Below the pieces are notes generated by a model, which had not been told where the DNA came from, made no database searches, and was given only the letters and a program-made list of their open reading frames with translations. Below are positions 16,707 to 26,966 of a DNA stretch of 64,000 nucleotides, piece by piece. The translations under genes were made by a program, and so were the position numbers. Position 1 is the stretch's first letter, and each line of letters opens with the position of its first letter. The stretch spans positions 1 to 64,000 of the forward strand of contig JAQXTH010000040.1 in NCBI GenBank assembly GCA_029219385.1, given 5' to 3'. The stretch is from Prevotellaceae bacterium. Its GTDB lineage: Bacteria; Bacteroidota; Bacteroidia; Bacteroidales; Bacteroidaceae.

Positions 16707-19700
16707 CTATTCTTTTAAATATGCCTTGCCATTTTGAATATAGAATTGTCCTTTATGTGGAGAATTGAGGGGGCGTCCCTGAAGATCGTATTTTGCAGTG
16801 TCTGTAGACAACAGTTTGTCAAGTTGATTGGATATTTCGCCAACAGATGTATAGATGTCATCTGTTGGCTCTATATACCAAAACGAGGGACTGTTTGTCG
16901 AAGGACTGTTGGCCAACCATGGCACTATGCGAACATTGTCGGCAGACATGTGCAAATAAGGATAGGTGGTGTTGGTGGGGTTTTGACATTGAAACTTGGT
17001 AATTCCTTCCGTTGTGCTAATCATGCGAAAAAGTCCTGCCTCGGCCTCGTCTGCCACCAAGACTGTGCGTGTCTCGGTGGCAAGCGTAGGGCCCAGAAGA
17101 CTTGTATCATACTTTTTATTGTAAACATAATACACCTCAGGATTGGTGGCAGAGGGTTCGAAGCGCCACTTTGAATTATCCATTTTATTGATGTTTACGC
17201 TCAATACTGTCGAAGAATTTGCATTCAGATTTTTAGTGTCATAACCATAGTTTCTGATAGTATAATATATCGTAGGGTCAATCTCTACTCGTTGGGCCCC
17301 GGCAATCGAAGTATTTAGATTCAAATATTCATCGCGAGTGGGATTATTAAGATACAATTGGTAGGCAGTGCGTATTTGTTCTGCAGAAGCCTCGGTGTAT
17401 TGTCCCACAATTTTTCCCACATTCTTTGTTGAGAGCAGATCATCTATAACTTCAGAAATACTCTCCGCAGTGAGGCTGTCACCATTAACAGAAGGATTGT
17501 AGGTATAAGCAGAGTCGGTTATCTGCTCTATGGAATAATTTTTATAAACAATCGTATATCCACCACCAGTAGTGCCATATGTGTCTTCCTCGTAAACAAA
17601 ACCTATAGTGTTATCTTTTTGCCATGTCATAGTACTATATGCACTTGAGATATAAGAACTTTGGTGACGACCGGTCCAATTGCGAGCAATTGCAGAGGGG
17701 GTGCGATATTGTGAGAGAGAATCGAGTTCTTTATAATATATTCCGACATTTGTGCGACCACTGCCAAACGGCACACTCTGCAACAGAAGAAACATTGATT
17801 TGTTGTCGGCCTTACGAGTAACGGGCACAAGCATCACCTCACCGTTGCAAGCGTTGTTCAATGCCGTCACTCCATTGTTGGAACTGCCCGAAAATGCAGG
17901 GGTTCCCCAAGAGCCTTGTGCTTTCTTCACATCAGTGAAAGTAAAGATATTGAAATTACGTCCGTTGTAACAACGACTTGAGAGCAAAATGCTGCCATCG
18001 GGCAATTCTTCTGCCTTAGGTTCATCTCCACCGGGAATTGGACTATAGTCGCAACCTCCCAAAAACTCCCAAGTTTCACCAAAGTCGTCGGAATAAAGAG
18101 CCCAGTTGGCCGTTTCGTTGCTCCCTTGTCGGCAACTGCTTCCCACGCAATACAAACGATAATAATCACCCACTTTTGTTGTGTGGCTTTGGCATATCTT
18201 GCCACTACCAACAAACCAACCACGAATAGGTCCATAAACGCTATTGTCAAATTTTGAATAAATGAACTCTTCGTCCAAATATTCAGGTTCGCTCCATGTA
18301 GCTCCATTGTCTTCGCTATACCAGCGAACCCAACCTTGATGGTGGTCACGAGTGCCGGCAAAGAAACCGGGAGTGCCCGAACATGAAGTGAGCAACATTC
18401 TCGGACTTTCGATATCGCCAACAATACAAGGGTCTCCAAATCCGGCCTCCTGATGACCTGCAGCCGTGTTGCCATCGCCTTTCATAACAGCAGGCGACTC
18501 TATTTCGCCCCATGTCTTGCCATTATCGTGGCTGCGTCGTATGTGTAAATCTATTCGGCCGCTACCAATATCCACGCGGCTAAAACGATAGTCGGCCACA
18601 GCCACGAGAGTGCCGTCGTAGGCTGTTGCAATGGCGGGAATGCGATATGGTATTGCCGAAGTAGAAGGTGTGGGGAATATTTCAAATTGGGGTTCCGGCT
18701 TGCGTTGTGCCCTTCTGACTGTAACACAGAAATTTGTTATATCAATTCCGTTGTTGCTACCCGACAATTGGAATGTGGCAGAGGGTTCTGTCAAGTCTCG
18801 ACAAACAACCGTGTGGGGAGTTGCCGACGAGGCATAGGATTGAGAGTTTGCATCTATCACGGTGATAGACGTTGAGCCCGACATTACAAAATCAAAACTA
18901 TATGCAGCAACAACATAGTTTGTTCCTGCAGAGATTGTATAAGCCTGAGGTTCAGAGCTTCCGCGAAATGCCTGTATGCGGTTGGCGTTTGAGTTTTCAA
19001 CATTCATATTGTTAAGTCCGGCATTAACGGTGAGTTGTGGTTCTGTCGCTTTGGAAGTCCATATTTGAGCCCAAGTGCCATTGGGATTAGTTGACGTAAA
19101 TGAACCACTCTCCATATTGACAGCAAATGTGCGTTGTGCCCATTTCCATTGAATACTGCTGCCGGCATCTGCTCCATTGCTCCAAAATGCGAACTTTCCG
19201 TTGCGATTGTTCACTTTGTTGTTTTCATAGCCCTTCTCATACATATAATAAGCTTCAACATCGTTACCAAGATTTGTGCTTTGAGCGAAAAGCCATTTGT
19301 CAGTATATCCTGAAGGAATGTTGTCTTTATCTACCATTATAGGATATGATGTCTCACCATTATTATTAGACATTGTTGTTGGAGCAGCAAGTACTTTTTG
19401 TGTACCCGCCTCCTTATTGTAAATAGTATATCCCTCAGTGTCGTTGCCAACTCTATACCACAAATCGGCATCAGAAAATTCTGTTCTTGTGGAACTCAAA
19501 GAAATATGATCGGCCAACCCATTGTTTGAAACATAAAGTCCGGCAGAGCCAATCTGCATAGTGTACCAGTCTATTCCATACGGCCACTCATCACCTAAAG
19601 GTTCATCTTCGACAATAACTTCCCCATCATCGCCGTCTGTCACGTCACCCAACGTAAAAACATTGGAATATGTTGCAGAATAACCCAGCGTTGCAGCACT

Positions 19701-22139
19701 CCACTTGCTCCACGAACCGTCTGACATCAGCACAAAGGTACCTATATCCGTGCCGTTAGCACGTTTTGAAGTGAGCAATTTTCCGTTCTCAACAGCAGAG
19801 ACCGAAGTAATCTTAAAGTCACAATAAGTTGAATTGTATTCTTCCAACAAACCACTATTAGAATTAAAGCCGCTATCGCTCCCGCGCCAAATGAGATATA
19901 GACCGGTTTCTACATTTTTAAATGCAAATAAATTTGTTCCTTTTTCAATAGCCTCAAACTGAGCACGGCTACCATAACTTTTTGACGCGAGGGAATTAGC
20001 CTCTCCCGCGAGCAATGTTGCGTTGTCAACATAGAAAGGATAGCAAGTGCCATCTTTTTGGCGGTTAGTAATGGTGTAAATGCGTCCGTTTTCTATCGTG
20101 GCAGTTCCCTCTTGGGCAATTCCTTTCTTTATCACAATGGGCTGAGGTTCTTTAACAATATCAACATCAGTAACATCTGTCAACAACCATTGGCAACCGG
20201 CGTCTGTGCGATTTTGTGCATTGTTGCCACTGCCAAACCAATTATAAATAGGATTGTTGCTCAGTGTGGTGGCATTAAGTTGACACGTTGTGCCACTGCG
20301 AATAATATAAAGACCTGCCGTTTCAGCATATTCCAACGTCCAACCCGAGGTTGGCACGGTCGGTGACATTTGTATCTGTGAATTATGAGAAGCAGAAGGG
20401 TTGAGATAACTTTCACTCCCAACATTTTTTATGTTGAACGTGCCATCGCCACGACTCTCAAATATCCAACGATAAGAAGCATACCTCGGATTGATGCTTG
20501 CTCCGGCGGCAGAAGTCTCTGTCGAATAAGCAAACAAGCCATTTCTCAAAGGGGTTGACAACAAAAATTGTTTGTCGATCACATTGTTACCGGGCAAATT
20601 GATTTGTGTCTTTACTGTTTGTGACATCGATTGCAATTCTGCCGCCATTGTCTCTATGTCGCTTAATGAAGCGTCAGAAGAAGCCAACAAAGCCTTTCCA
20701 CTTTCCACTTTAGACAAAAACGAGGCGACAACGCTTTCCGAATATTGACCCATTTCGTTGCCCACAGAGATAGACGAAGCAAAGTTACACGATGCGTTTA
20801 TTACCGTGCGCAAATCACACATCTGCTTCAGTGCCATTGCCTCGTCATCGGAAATCACACTGCAATCTCCTACAAACGAAGAAATCTGTCGAGCAACCTG
20901 AATGTAGCCTAATCCATAAAGATAGTTTCCCACAAAATATCTTTCATCGCCCACTCCCTGCGAATTTACCAAAGATGTGTAAATATCAATATACGTAAGA
21001 TCGGCATCGGCATCGGCTGTGGTCTTTAGCCATGTGTTAAACTCTATTACGCGAGCATCTGCCGCAGCCTTTGGCATGAGACTGACAACGCCAATCGGTG
21101 TGGAGGGCGAATAAGTCTTGATTTTTGCAATAAGTTCGGCATAGTTGCTCTCAATCGTTGAGAGGTCTGTCGTACCATTGACATCTTCCGTTGCTGTATA
21201 CAACAAAATTTTCGATGGCTTTTCGCGCGTCACGCCATTGTCTTTGTTTGCAAAAGCAGCATCTACAAAATTACTGACAGTAGCAATGTTGCCACCATAT
21301 CCCCACCAAGAACCACGATTCTTTACATTTTGATTGTGGAGCAACTCATTCCATTCTCCGTTTTTCACCATCTCGTCACCAAAAAACAAAATGTCATTGC
21401 TTTTCGTTGGCAAAACACTGAAATAGGTTGCCCTCATGCCTTGACTTCCGAAAAGAGACGCATTATCTTGGATTGTTTCAGTCGTTTCGGGGTATACAGA
21501 CGAAATACCCACATAGTCTTTTATCGCTTCTGTCCAAATCTTATAGCCATAGGCTTCAAGGTGAAGATTATCAAGCGAATAAGGCTCTCCATTGCGAATG
21601 TCGCCCAAAAGAGAATAAAGGTCTATATATGTAGTTTTTTCGTTTTCGTCGGCTATTTTTTTAATCAAATCGTTTGTGGCTTGGATTGTTGCAAGGGTTC
21701 GATAACTCTGATCTCTCGCCGGCAACACGCTCTGCAAATAAACCTCTGTCTTCGGGCTCTCCCTGCGAATAATTCCAACTGTCTTTCCGATATTATCTGC
21801 AATGGTGTTTTCTTTATAACCGCTTCCTAAATCATTTGTGCCAATCTTAATAAACACTTTTGCCGGTTTAAACCTTACCCAACTTTCAACATTGTCGACA
21901 ACCTCAAAACTAAGGCCACCCGAGTTTCCTCTGTTCACAATACGAGGGTCGTTGCCAAATGCTTCCGACCATAAATGCATATCCGTGATACTATTGCCCA
22001 CAAAGACAATTGCGTTTTCGGGAAGTTGCATCACTTTCCAAGTATCATAACGATGGCTACGAAACGCTTGATCGGCCATCGCGCTCTGAATCATGCTCGC
22101 CATAATGGCAAAGACAAGGTAGAGAGTTTTTAACTTCAT
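16707..22139 (-). CDS. Large secreted sialidase with SGNH esterase and lectin-like domains
   Basis: This 1810-aa protein has a signal peptide (to about residue 22). An SGNH hydrolase domain (about 40-215) follows with FVGNSIT, NRGNSGG, KIGTNDLG and DNLHLE supplying Ser, Gly, Asn and Asp/His. A second SGNH-like domain (about 230-425) is degenerate (FFGDE in place of the Ser block). Beta-trefoil-like and jelly-roll-like segments fill about 500-1130. The sialidase propeller starts at about 1150 with YRIPAI (about 1161) and Asp boxes SHDNGKTW, SEDNGATW and SDDFGETW. The end, KYDLQGRP and FYIQNGKAYL, resembles C-terminal tails of secreted Bacteroidales proteins and may be a sorting signal. It would remove sialic acid from host glycans, and the esterase could remove O-acetyl groups first (inference). 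It lies 35 bp after thrA. Confidence 0.88.
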   Translation of the reverse strand: MKLKTLYLVFAIMASMIQSAMADQAFRSHRYDTWKVMQLPENAIVFVGNSITDMHLWSEAFGNDPRIVNRGNSGGLSFEVVDNVESWVRFKPAKVFIKIGTNDLGSGYKENTIADNIGKTVGIIRRESPKTEVYLQSVLPARDQSYRTLATIQATNDLIKKIADENEKTTYIDLYSLLGDIRNGEPYSLDNLHLEAYGYKIWTEAIKDYVGISSVYPETTETIQDNASLFGSQGMRATYFSVLPTKSNDILFFGDEMVKNGEWNELLHNQNVKNRGSWWGYGGNIATVSNFVDAAFANKDNGVTREKPSKILLYTATEDVNGTTDLSTIESNYAELIAKIKTYSPSTPIGVVSLMPKAAADARVIEFNTWLKTTADADADLTYIDIYTSLVNSQGVGDERYFVGNYLYGLGYIQVARQISSFVGDCSVISDDEAMALKQMCDLRTVINASCNFASSISVGNEMGQYSESVVASFLSKVESGKALLASSDASLSDIETMAAELQSMSQTVKTQINLPGNNVIDKQFLLSTPLRNGLFAYSTETSAAGASINPRYASYRWIFESRGDGTFNIKNVGSESYLNPSASHNSQIQMSPTVPTSGWTLEYAETAGLYIIRSGTTCQLNATTLSNNPIYNWFGSGNNAQNRTDAGCQWLLTDVTDVDIVKEPQPIVIKKGIAQEGTATIENGRIYTITNRQKDGTCYPFYVDNATLLAGEANSLASKSYGSRAQFEAIEKGTNLFAFKNVETGLYLIWRGSDSGFNSNSGLLEEYNSTYCDFKITSVSAVENGKLLTSKRANGTDIGTFVLMSDGSWSKWSAATLGYSATYSNVFTLGDVTDGDDGEVIVEDEPLGDEWPYGIDWYTMQIGSAGLYVSNNGLADHISLSSTRTEFSDADLWYRVGNDTEGYTIYNKEAGTQKVLAAPTTMSNNNGETSYPIMVDKDNIPSGYTDKWLFAQSTNLGNDVEAYYMYEKGYENNKVNNRNGKFAFWSNGADAGSSIQWKWAQRTFAVNMESGSFTSTNPNGTWAQIWTSKATEPQLTVNAGLNNMNVENSNANRIQAFRGSSEPQAYTISAGTNYVVAAYSFDFVMSGSTSITVIDANSQSYASSATPHTVVCRDLTEPSATFQLSGSNNGIDITNFCVTVRRAQRKPEPQFEIFPTPSTSAIPYRIPAIATAYDGTLVAVADYRFSRVDIGSGRIDLHIRRSHDNGKTWGEIESPAVMKGDGNTAAGHQEAGFGDPCIVGDIESPRMLLTSCSGTPGFFAGTRDHHQGWVRWYSEDNGATWSEPEYLDEEFIYSKFDNSVYGPIRGWFVGSGKICQSHTTKVGDYYRLYCVGSSCRQGSNETANWALYSDDFGETWEFLGGCDYSPIPGGDEPKAEELPDGSILLSSRCYNGRNFNIFTFTDVKKAQGSWGTPAFSGSSNNGVTALNNACNGEVMLVPVTRKADNKSMFLLLQSVPFGSGRTNVGIYYKELDSLSQYRTPSAIARNWTGRHQSSYISSAYSTMTWQKDNTIGFVYEEDTYGTTGGGYTIVYKNYSIEQITDSAYTYNPSVNGDSLTAESISEVIDDLLSTKNVGKIVGQYTEASAEQIRTAYQLYLNNPTRDEYLNLNTSIAGAQRVEIDPTIYYTIRNYGYDTKNLNANSSTVLSVNINKMDNSKWRFEPSATNPEVYYVYNKKYDTSLLGPTLATETRTVLVADEAEAGLFRMISTTEGITKFQCQNPTNTTYPYLHMSADNVRIVPWLANSPSTNSPSFWYIEPTDDIYTSVGEISNQLDKLLSTDTAKYDLQGRPLNSPHKGQFYIQNGKAYLKE

Positions 22140-22174
22140 AGTAATAATTTTAAATGTAAAAAATTTATTTATCT

Positions 22175-24616
22175 TTATATATTTGCAACTCTGATAATAT
22201 CGGCAAAAACTCCGGCGGCTGTAACGTCGGCACCGGCACCATAACCCTGTATAACCATAGGATATTGCTTATATCTCTTTGTGGTTAATAAAACCATATT
22301 GTTGGAGTCTTCAAGATGATAAAATGGGTGATTTCTGTCAACGGCCAACAACGAAACCTCTGCCTTTCCCTCTTCCCAAGAGGCCACAAAACGCAGTTTC
22401 TTACCCTCTTCTTCAAGTTGTCTACGTTGTTGCTCAAACTTCGCGTCAAGATTGGTAACTATCTCAAAGAAATGTTCTTTCGACCCCTCAAAATATGGAC
22501 GATCCATAAAGGGAGTGAGCTCCACGTCTTCAAGATCTAAATTATATCCCGCTTCACGAGCAAGTATTACAAGTTTTCGCACCACATCTTTGCCCGACAA
22601 ATCCTGACGGGGGTCGGGCTCACTGAGACCGGCATTCATTGCCATTTTTATTGTTTCGCTAAACGAATTTTCGGCCGACAATTTATTAAATATATAATTA
22701 AGCGTTCCGCTCAACACTGCTTCTATCCTGACAACCTCGTCACCACTGTCACACAAGTCGCTGATGGTTTTAATTATCGGCAATCCTGCTCCAACGTTTG
22801 TCTCATATAAATATTTCACACCCTTATCGAGAGCCGTCTGCTTCAGTTTAATATAATTTGAATAGGGAGAAGAAGCCGCAATTTTATTGGCTGCTACCAC
22901 AGAAATATTATTGTCGAGCAGATTTTCATACAATGCGGCAACCTCGGGATTTGCTGTGCAATCCACAAACACAGAGTTGTACAAATCCATGTCGATAAAC
23001 CTTCTGCTTATCTCCTCTGTGTTTAACTCTAAGCCCTTTTCCTCCAAGAGAGACAAGACGTTTTCCGTATCTATACCATCAACATTGAAATAACTCCTGC
23101 GCGAATTGGCCACCCCTACAATATTGAGTCTCAAGCGACGTCTGACCATAAGAAAATCATGTTGCTCCCTCAGTTGTTTCAGCAAACTGCCACCTACCGT
23201 ACCAATGCCACACACAAAAAGGTTTACAACCTTATATTCACTCAGGAAAAAACTATCATGTATCACGCTAAGGGCCTTACACAACTGGTGTCTTTCCACT
23301 ACGAGAGAGATATTCATCTCTTGTGCACCCTGGGCAGATGTTACCACATTCACGCCATTTCTACCCAACACGCTAAATAACCTGCCGGCAATGCCCGACT
23401 TGTGTTTCATCGTTTCGCCTACAACCGCAATGGTAGACAGCCCATCTATTATCTCAATGGGGTTAAGAGCCCCCGTTTCAATCTCCTTGGAAAGTTCTGT
23501 AGAGAGAACCTCCTTTGCCTTCAAAGCGTCTTGAGGGGTCATGCAAAGCGTTGTGCCGGTTTCGGAAGAGGTTTGGGCAACCATAAAAATGCTAATGCCA
23601 TTGTCGGCAAGGATGGAGAAAATGCGACGGTTTATTCCGATCACTCCCACCATACTCATACCACTCACAGTAACAATGCTTGTCTCTTCGATCGAGGTGA
23701 GACCCTTTATGCCGTTGGGGCACTCATCGTCAACATCATTGTTTATCACGCTGCCTTTGAAATCGGGCTTAAAAGTATTTCTCACATAGAGGGGTATCTT
23801 CTTTGCAAACACGGGGAAAATAGTAGGCGGATAAATCACCTTTGCTCCAAAATTACACAATTCGGTCGCCTCGCTATAAGTGAGATGCTCAATGGTATAA
23901 GCCGAGGGAATAATGCGGGGGTCAGCAGTCATAAAACCGTCTACGTCAGTCCAAATCTCTAGAACCTCTGCATCGAGCGCAGCAGCAATAATAGCTGCAG
24001 TATAATCGCTTCCGCCCCTGCCGAGAGTTGTCGTCACGCCTGTGTGAACATCGCTCGCGATAAATCCCGGCACAATAGCAACACCTCTCAAATTTTGAAA
24101 CAAATCTAAAATGCTCTTATTGGTGGAACGAAAATCCACTGCCACCGACACTCCTTTTCCTTCAGTGAAAATAAAATTACGAGAGTCAAAAAGTTCGCTT
24201 CCCTCAATAAAATTTTGCATTATGAGCGAACTGCACCTCTCTCCATAACTCACAATCGCATCGGCTGTTTTCTGAGTAACGTCTCTCAGCAGAAATACAC
24301 CCCTCAAGATACCAGCAAGTTCATCAAACAAATTTCCGAGTCGGTTCTTCAATTCGTCTCGTCTCGAAATATCCTCAATAATCTTGTTGATATGGCAATG
24401 ATGGGTTTCAATTATTGTGTTAAGAACGGTTTTATAATCTTCATTTCCCTCCGAAGCAAGTTCTGTCACCTTTATCAGATTGTTTGTCACAGTCTTCAAA
24501 GCGGAAACCACAACCACCAACGGAACATTTTGTCCCTTAATTATTTTTTTTATGTTCTCGGCACCATCCGAAGAGCCTACCGATGAACCACCAAACTTCA
24601 GTACTTTCATGTTCAA
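22175..24616 (-). CDS. thrA: Bifunctional aspartokinase/homoserine dehydrogenase
   Basis: This 813-aa fusion catalyses the first and third steps from aspartate to homoserine. The kinase half starts with MKVLKFGGSSVGS and has GRGGSDYTAAIIAAALDAEVLEIWTDVDG-type catalytic segments. ACT regulatory domains lie around residues 300-460 (SMVGVIGINRRIFSILADNG). The dehydrogenase half begins near 465 with the NAD(P) fold VCGIGTVGGSLLK, then AANKIAA and GAGLPIIKTISDL. Threonine feedback is expected through the ACT pair. A second, monofunctional aspartokinase is at 55177-56487. Start may be ATG 24616 or ATG 24610. thrB and thrC are not seen nearby. Confidence 0.95.
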   Translation of the reverse strand: MNMKVLKFGGSSVGSSDGAENIKKIIKGQNVPLVVVVSALKTVTNNLIKVTELASEGNEDYKTVLNTIIETHHCHINKIIEDISRRDELKNRLGNLFDELAGILRGVFLLRDVTQKTADAIVSYGERCSSLIMQNFIEGSELFDSRNFIFTEGKGVSVAVDFRSTNKSILDLFQNLRGVAIVPGFIASDVHTGVTTTLGRGGSDYTAAIIAAALDAEVLEIWTDVDGFMTADPRIIPSAYTIEHLTYSEATELCNFGAKVIYPPTIFPVFAKKIPLYVRNTFKPDFKGSVINNDVDDECPNGIKGLTSIEETSIVTVSGMSMVGVIGINRRIFSILADNGISIFMVAQTSSETGTTLCMTPQDALKAKEVLSTELSKEIETGALNPIEIIDGLSTIAVVGETMKHKSGIAGRLFSVLGRNGVNVVTSAQGAQEMNISLVVERHQLCKALSVIHDSFFLSEYKVVNLFVCGIGTVGGSLLKQLREQHDFLMVRRRLRLNIVGVANSRRSYFNVDGIDTENVLSLLEEKGLELNTEEISRRFIDMDLYNSVFVDCTANPEVAALYENLLDNNISVVAANKIAASSPYSNYIKLKQTALDKGVKYLYETNVGAGLPIIKTISDLCDSGDEVVRIEAVLSGTLNYIFNKLSAENSFSETIKMAMNAGLSEPDPRQDLSGKDVVRKLVILAREAGYNLDLEDVELTPFMDRPYFEGSKEHFFEIVTNLDAKFEQQRRQLEEEGKKLRFVASWEEGKAEVSLLAVDRNHPFYHLEDSNNMVLLTTKRYKQYPMVIQGYGAGADVTAAGVFADIIRVANI

Positions 24617-24650
24617 ATTGTTGTTTTTACCAATCAGTGAATATTTTGGG

Positions 24651-24658
24651 CAAATTTA
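24651..24658 (-). promoter_or_regulatory. Promoter -7 element of thrA
   Basis: On the minus strand TAAATTTG matches TAnnTTTG, 35 bp from the thrA ATG. The implied 5' leader is too short for an attenuator. The rest of 24617-24805 shows only a weak GC hairpin near 24767-24784. Confidence 0.6.
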
Positions 24659-24805
24659 GCATTTCTTTCTCTTATTTCACCCTTTCACAATGCTTTTTTT
24701 GTTTAATACCATACTCACTTTTTTAACAACATAAATCTACCCCATGTAAAGCCTATGTAAACATACACACCCCGACAGAGGTGTAGGTGGGAGCCATTGC
24801 ATTTT

Positions 24806-26911
24806 TCAGCTTATAACGGAATAGTCTTGAGTCTCTCCGCGCAGTTGAGAGAGGCGGTTCCATGTTGATAAATATTGGGATGAAGTGTGGCCGGGGTCTT
24901 TGTTGATTAGATAGCCAGCAGCTTGGCGTGCGTCTTCAAGAATTTCGGCATCGTGGGCAAGATTGGAATATTTTATATTTATGAAAAGTCCACTTTGACG
25001 CGTGCCTTCAATGTCCCCGGGTCCTCTAAGTCGGAGGTCTTCTTCGGCTATTAGAAATCCATCATTTGTAGTAGTCATCACTTCCATGCGTTTGAGAGTG
25101 TTTTCAGAGAGTTTCCGCTTTGTTACCAAAACACAATAGCTTTGATCTGCTCCGCGCCCCACCCTGCCGCGCAACTGGTGGAGTTGTGAGAGTCCAAAGC
25201 GGTCTGCGTTGACAATTATCATAAGGGAGGCGTTTGGCACGTTCACTCCAACTTCTATAACAGTTGTTGAGAGAAGTATTTGGATTTCTCCCGAAGTGAA
25301 ACGTTGCATTATCTCGTTTTTTTCGTCTTCTTTCATTTGTCCATGAATTTTTCCGATGATACTATTAGGAAAAACGGAACGAAATGTCTCAAAGCCTTGT
25401 TCCAGATCTTGGAGGTCTATTTTTTCACTTTCTTTAATTAGTGGATATACAATATAAACTTGTCTTTTGAGGGAAAGTTGGTTGAAGACAAGTTTGTAGA
25501 CGCTATTCATGTTGTTTTCATAGACGTGGTGAGTTTGAATTGGTTTTCGTCCCGGGGGCAGTTCATCTATGATGCTCACGTCGAGGTCTCCATAAAGTGT
25601 CATTGCCAAGGTGCGCGGAATTGGTGTTGCCGTCATGACGAGGATGTGGGGTGGTGATTGATTTTTACGCCACAATTTTGAACGTTGTTCCACTCCGAAA
25701 CGATGTTGTTCGTCAATTATGGCGCAGCCAAGGTTTTTGAACGAGACGGTATCTTCAAGCAGGGCATGGGTGCCAATAACGATATGGATTTCTCCAGTTT
25801 TCAATTGTTCATAAAGGGTTTTTCGTCGTGAGTTTTTTATTGCTCCGGTAAGCAGAGCTATGTTTAGTCCCATGTTGGAAAGGAGCGACGAAACGTGATT
25901 GAAATGTTGCTCAGCCAAAATTTCTGTTGGTGCCATAAGACAAGATTGGAAGCCGTTATCGGCAGCGAGAAGCATTGTCATCACGGCAATTATTGTCTTG
26001 CCACTGCCAACGTCACCTTGTATGAGTCTGTTCATTTGACGTCCGCTGAAGAGATCGTTTCTAATTTCCTGCATCACACGCTTTTGTGCACCGGTGAGTT
26101 GAAAAGGTAGTTTCTCACGATAAAAACTTGACATAAAGCAGCCGACTCTGTCGAAACGGAAACCGGCATACTTCACCGATCGTCTGCGCACGCATGAAAG
26201 TATGCCCAATTGCAAGAAAAAGAGTTCTTCAAACTTGTGACGATATTGGGCAGCAGGCAGATCTTCCATTGAGGTGGGCAGATGGGTTTTGAATATTGCT
26301 TCGGCCAAAGGCATCAGGTGGTATCGCGACCTTATATCTGAAGGAATTGTTTCGTCTATCGTATTAAGATCTATTTGTTTAAATAGGCCAACAATCAGAT
26401 TTTCAAGAAACTTCGAGCTGATATTAGTGCGCTTCATCTTTTCTGTGGTGTGATAAACAGGATGAAGTCCCAATATCTCAATTTCTCTGTTAGGATTTGA
26501 CAGTTCTTCCATTTCCGGATGGGTAATTGTATACGAGAAATTGAAGAGTGTTGGTTTGCCAAGAAGAATATAGTCTGTGTTTGTCTTTAGTTTTTTCTTG
26601 ATGTATTTCACTCCTTGAAACCACACAAGCCTTATGCTACCGGTTTGGTCTGAAAATTCTGCCTCTAAACGATATGACCGTCCCACGCCTTCTTCAGAGA
26701 AAGACGTTATTCTGCCTTTTAGTTGCACAAAAGGCATTTTATCGTTTAGTTGGTTTATCTTGTATATTATCGAGCGATCTACGTATTTATATGGAAAATA
26801 CAACAATAATTCGCCTACGGTCTTTATATTGACTTCTGAGGCCAACACCATAGCTTTTCGCGGACCTACACCGGGCAGATATTGCAATTGCTGTTTGAGA
26901 ATGTTATACAT
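24806..26911 (-). CDS. recG: ATP-dependent DNA helicase RecG
   Basis: RecG reverses stalled replication forks and moves Holliday junctions. The 701-aa protein has the N-terminal wedge/OB domain (VQLKGRITSFSEEGVGRSYRLEAEF, about residues 60-150). The SF2 helicase core follows with GDVGSGKT (Walker A), the DEQH box in IIDEQHRFGVEQRSKL, TATPIPRTLAMT, and QLRGRVGRG in motif VI. The C-terminal region has LRLRGPGDIEGTRQSG. Length matches the family. It lies 55 bp after sprA in the ruvA-sprA-recG run. Confidence 0.96.
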   Translation of the reverse strand: MYNILKQQLQYLPGVGPRKAMVLASEVNIKTVGELLLYFPYKYVDRSIIYKINQLNDKMPFVQLKGRITSFSEEGVGRSYRLEAEFSDQTGSIRLVWFQGVKYIKKKLKTNTDYILLGKPTLFNFSYTITHPEMEELSNPNREIEILGLHPVYHTTEKMKRTNISSKFLENLIVGLFKQIDLNTIDETIPSDIRSRYHLMPLAEAIFKTHLPTSMEDLPAAQYRHKFEELFFLQLGILSCVRRRSVKYAGFRFDRVGCFMSSFYREKLPFQLTGAQKRVMQEIRNDLFSGRQMNRLIQGDVGSGKTIIAVMTMLLAADNGFQSCLMAPTEILAEQHFNHVSSLLSNMGLNIALLTGAIKNSRRKTLYEQLKTGEIHIVIGTHALLEDTVSFKNLGCAIIDEQHRFGVEQRSKLWRKNQSPPHILVMTATPIPRTLAMTLYGDLDVSIIDELPPGRKPIQTHHVYENNMNSVYKLVFNQLSLKRQVYIVYPLIKESEKIDLQDLEQGFETFRSVFPNSIIGKIHGQMKEDEKNEIMQRFTSGEIQILLSTTVIEVGVNVPNASLMIIVNADRFGLSQLHQLRGRVGRGADQSYCVLVTKRKLSENTLKRMEVMTTTNDGFLIAEEDLRLRGPGDIEGTRQSGLFINIKYSNLAHDAEILEDARQAAGYLINKDPGHTSSQYLSTWNRLSQLRGETQDYSVIS

Positions 26912-26966
26912 ATAAACACCTACTGTTCTAAATATTATTTGTTATAATCAACAATCCCAAACCGCG

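Noticed and set aside
22177-22184. TATATTTG on the plus strand as a promoter
   Set aside because: It lies at the 3' end of thrA and points into the antisense of thrA with no plus-strand gene downstream.
24617-24805. Possible threonine attenuator before thrA or terminator after recG
   Set aside because: The hairpin near 24767-24784 has no U-run, and the thrA promoter leaves only about 35 nt of leader with no Thr/Ile-rich frame.
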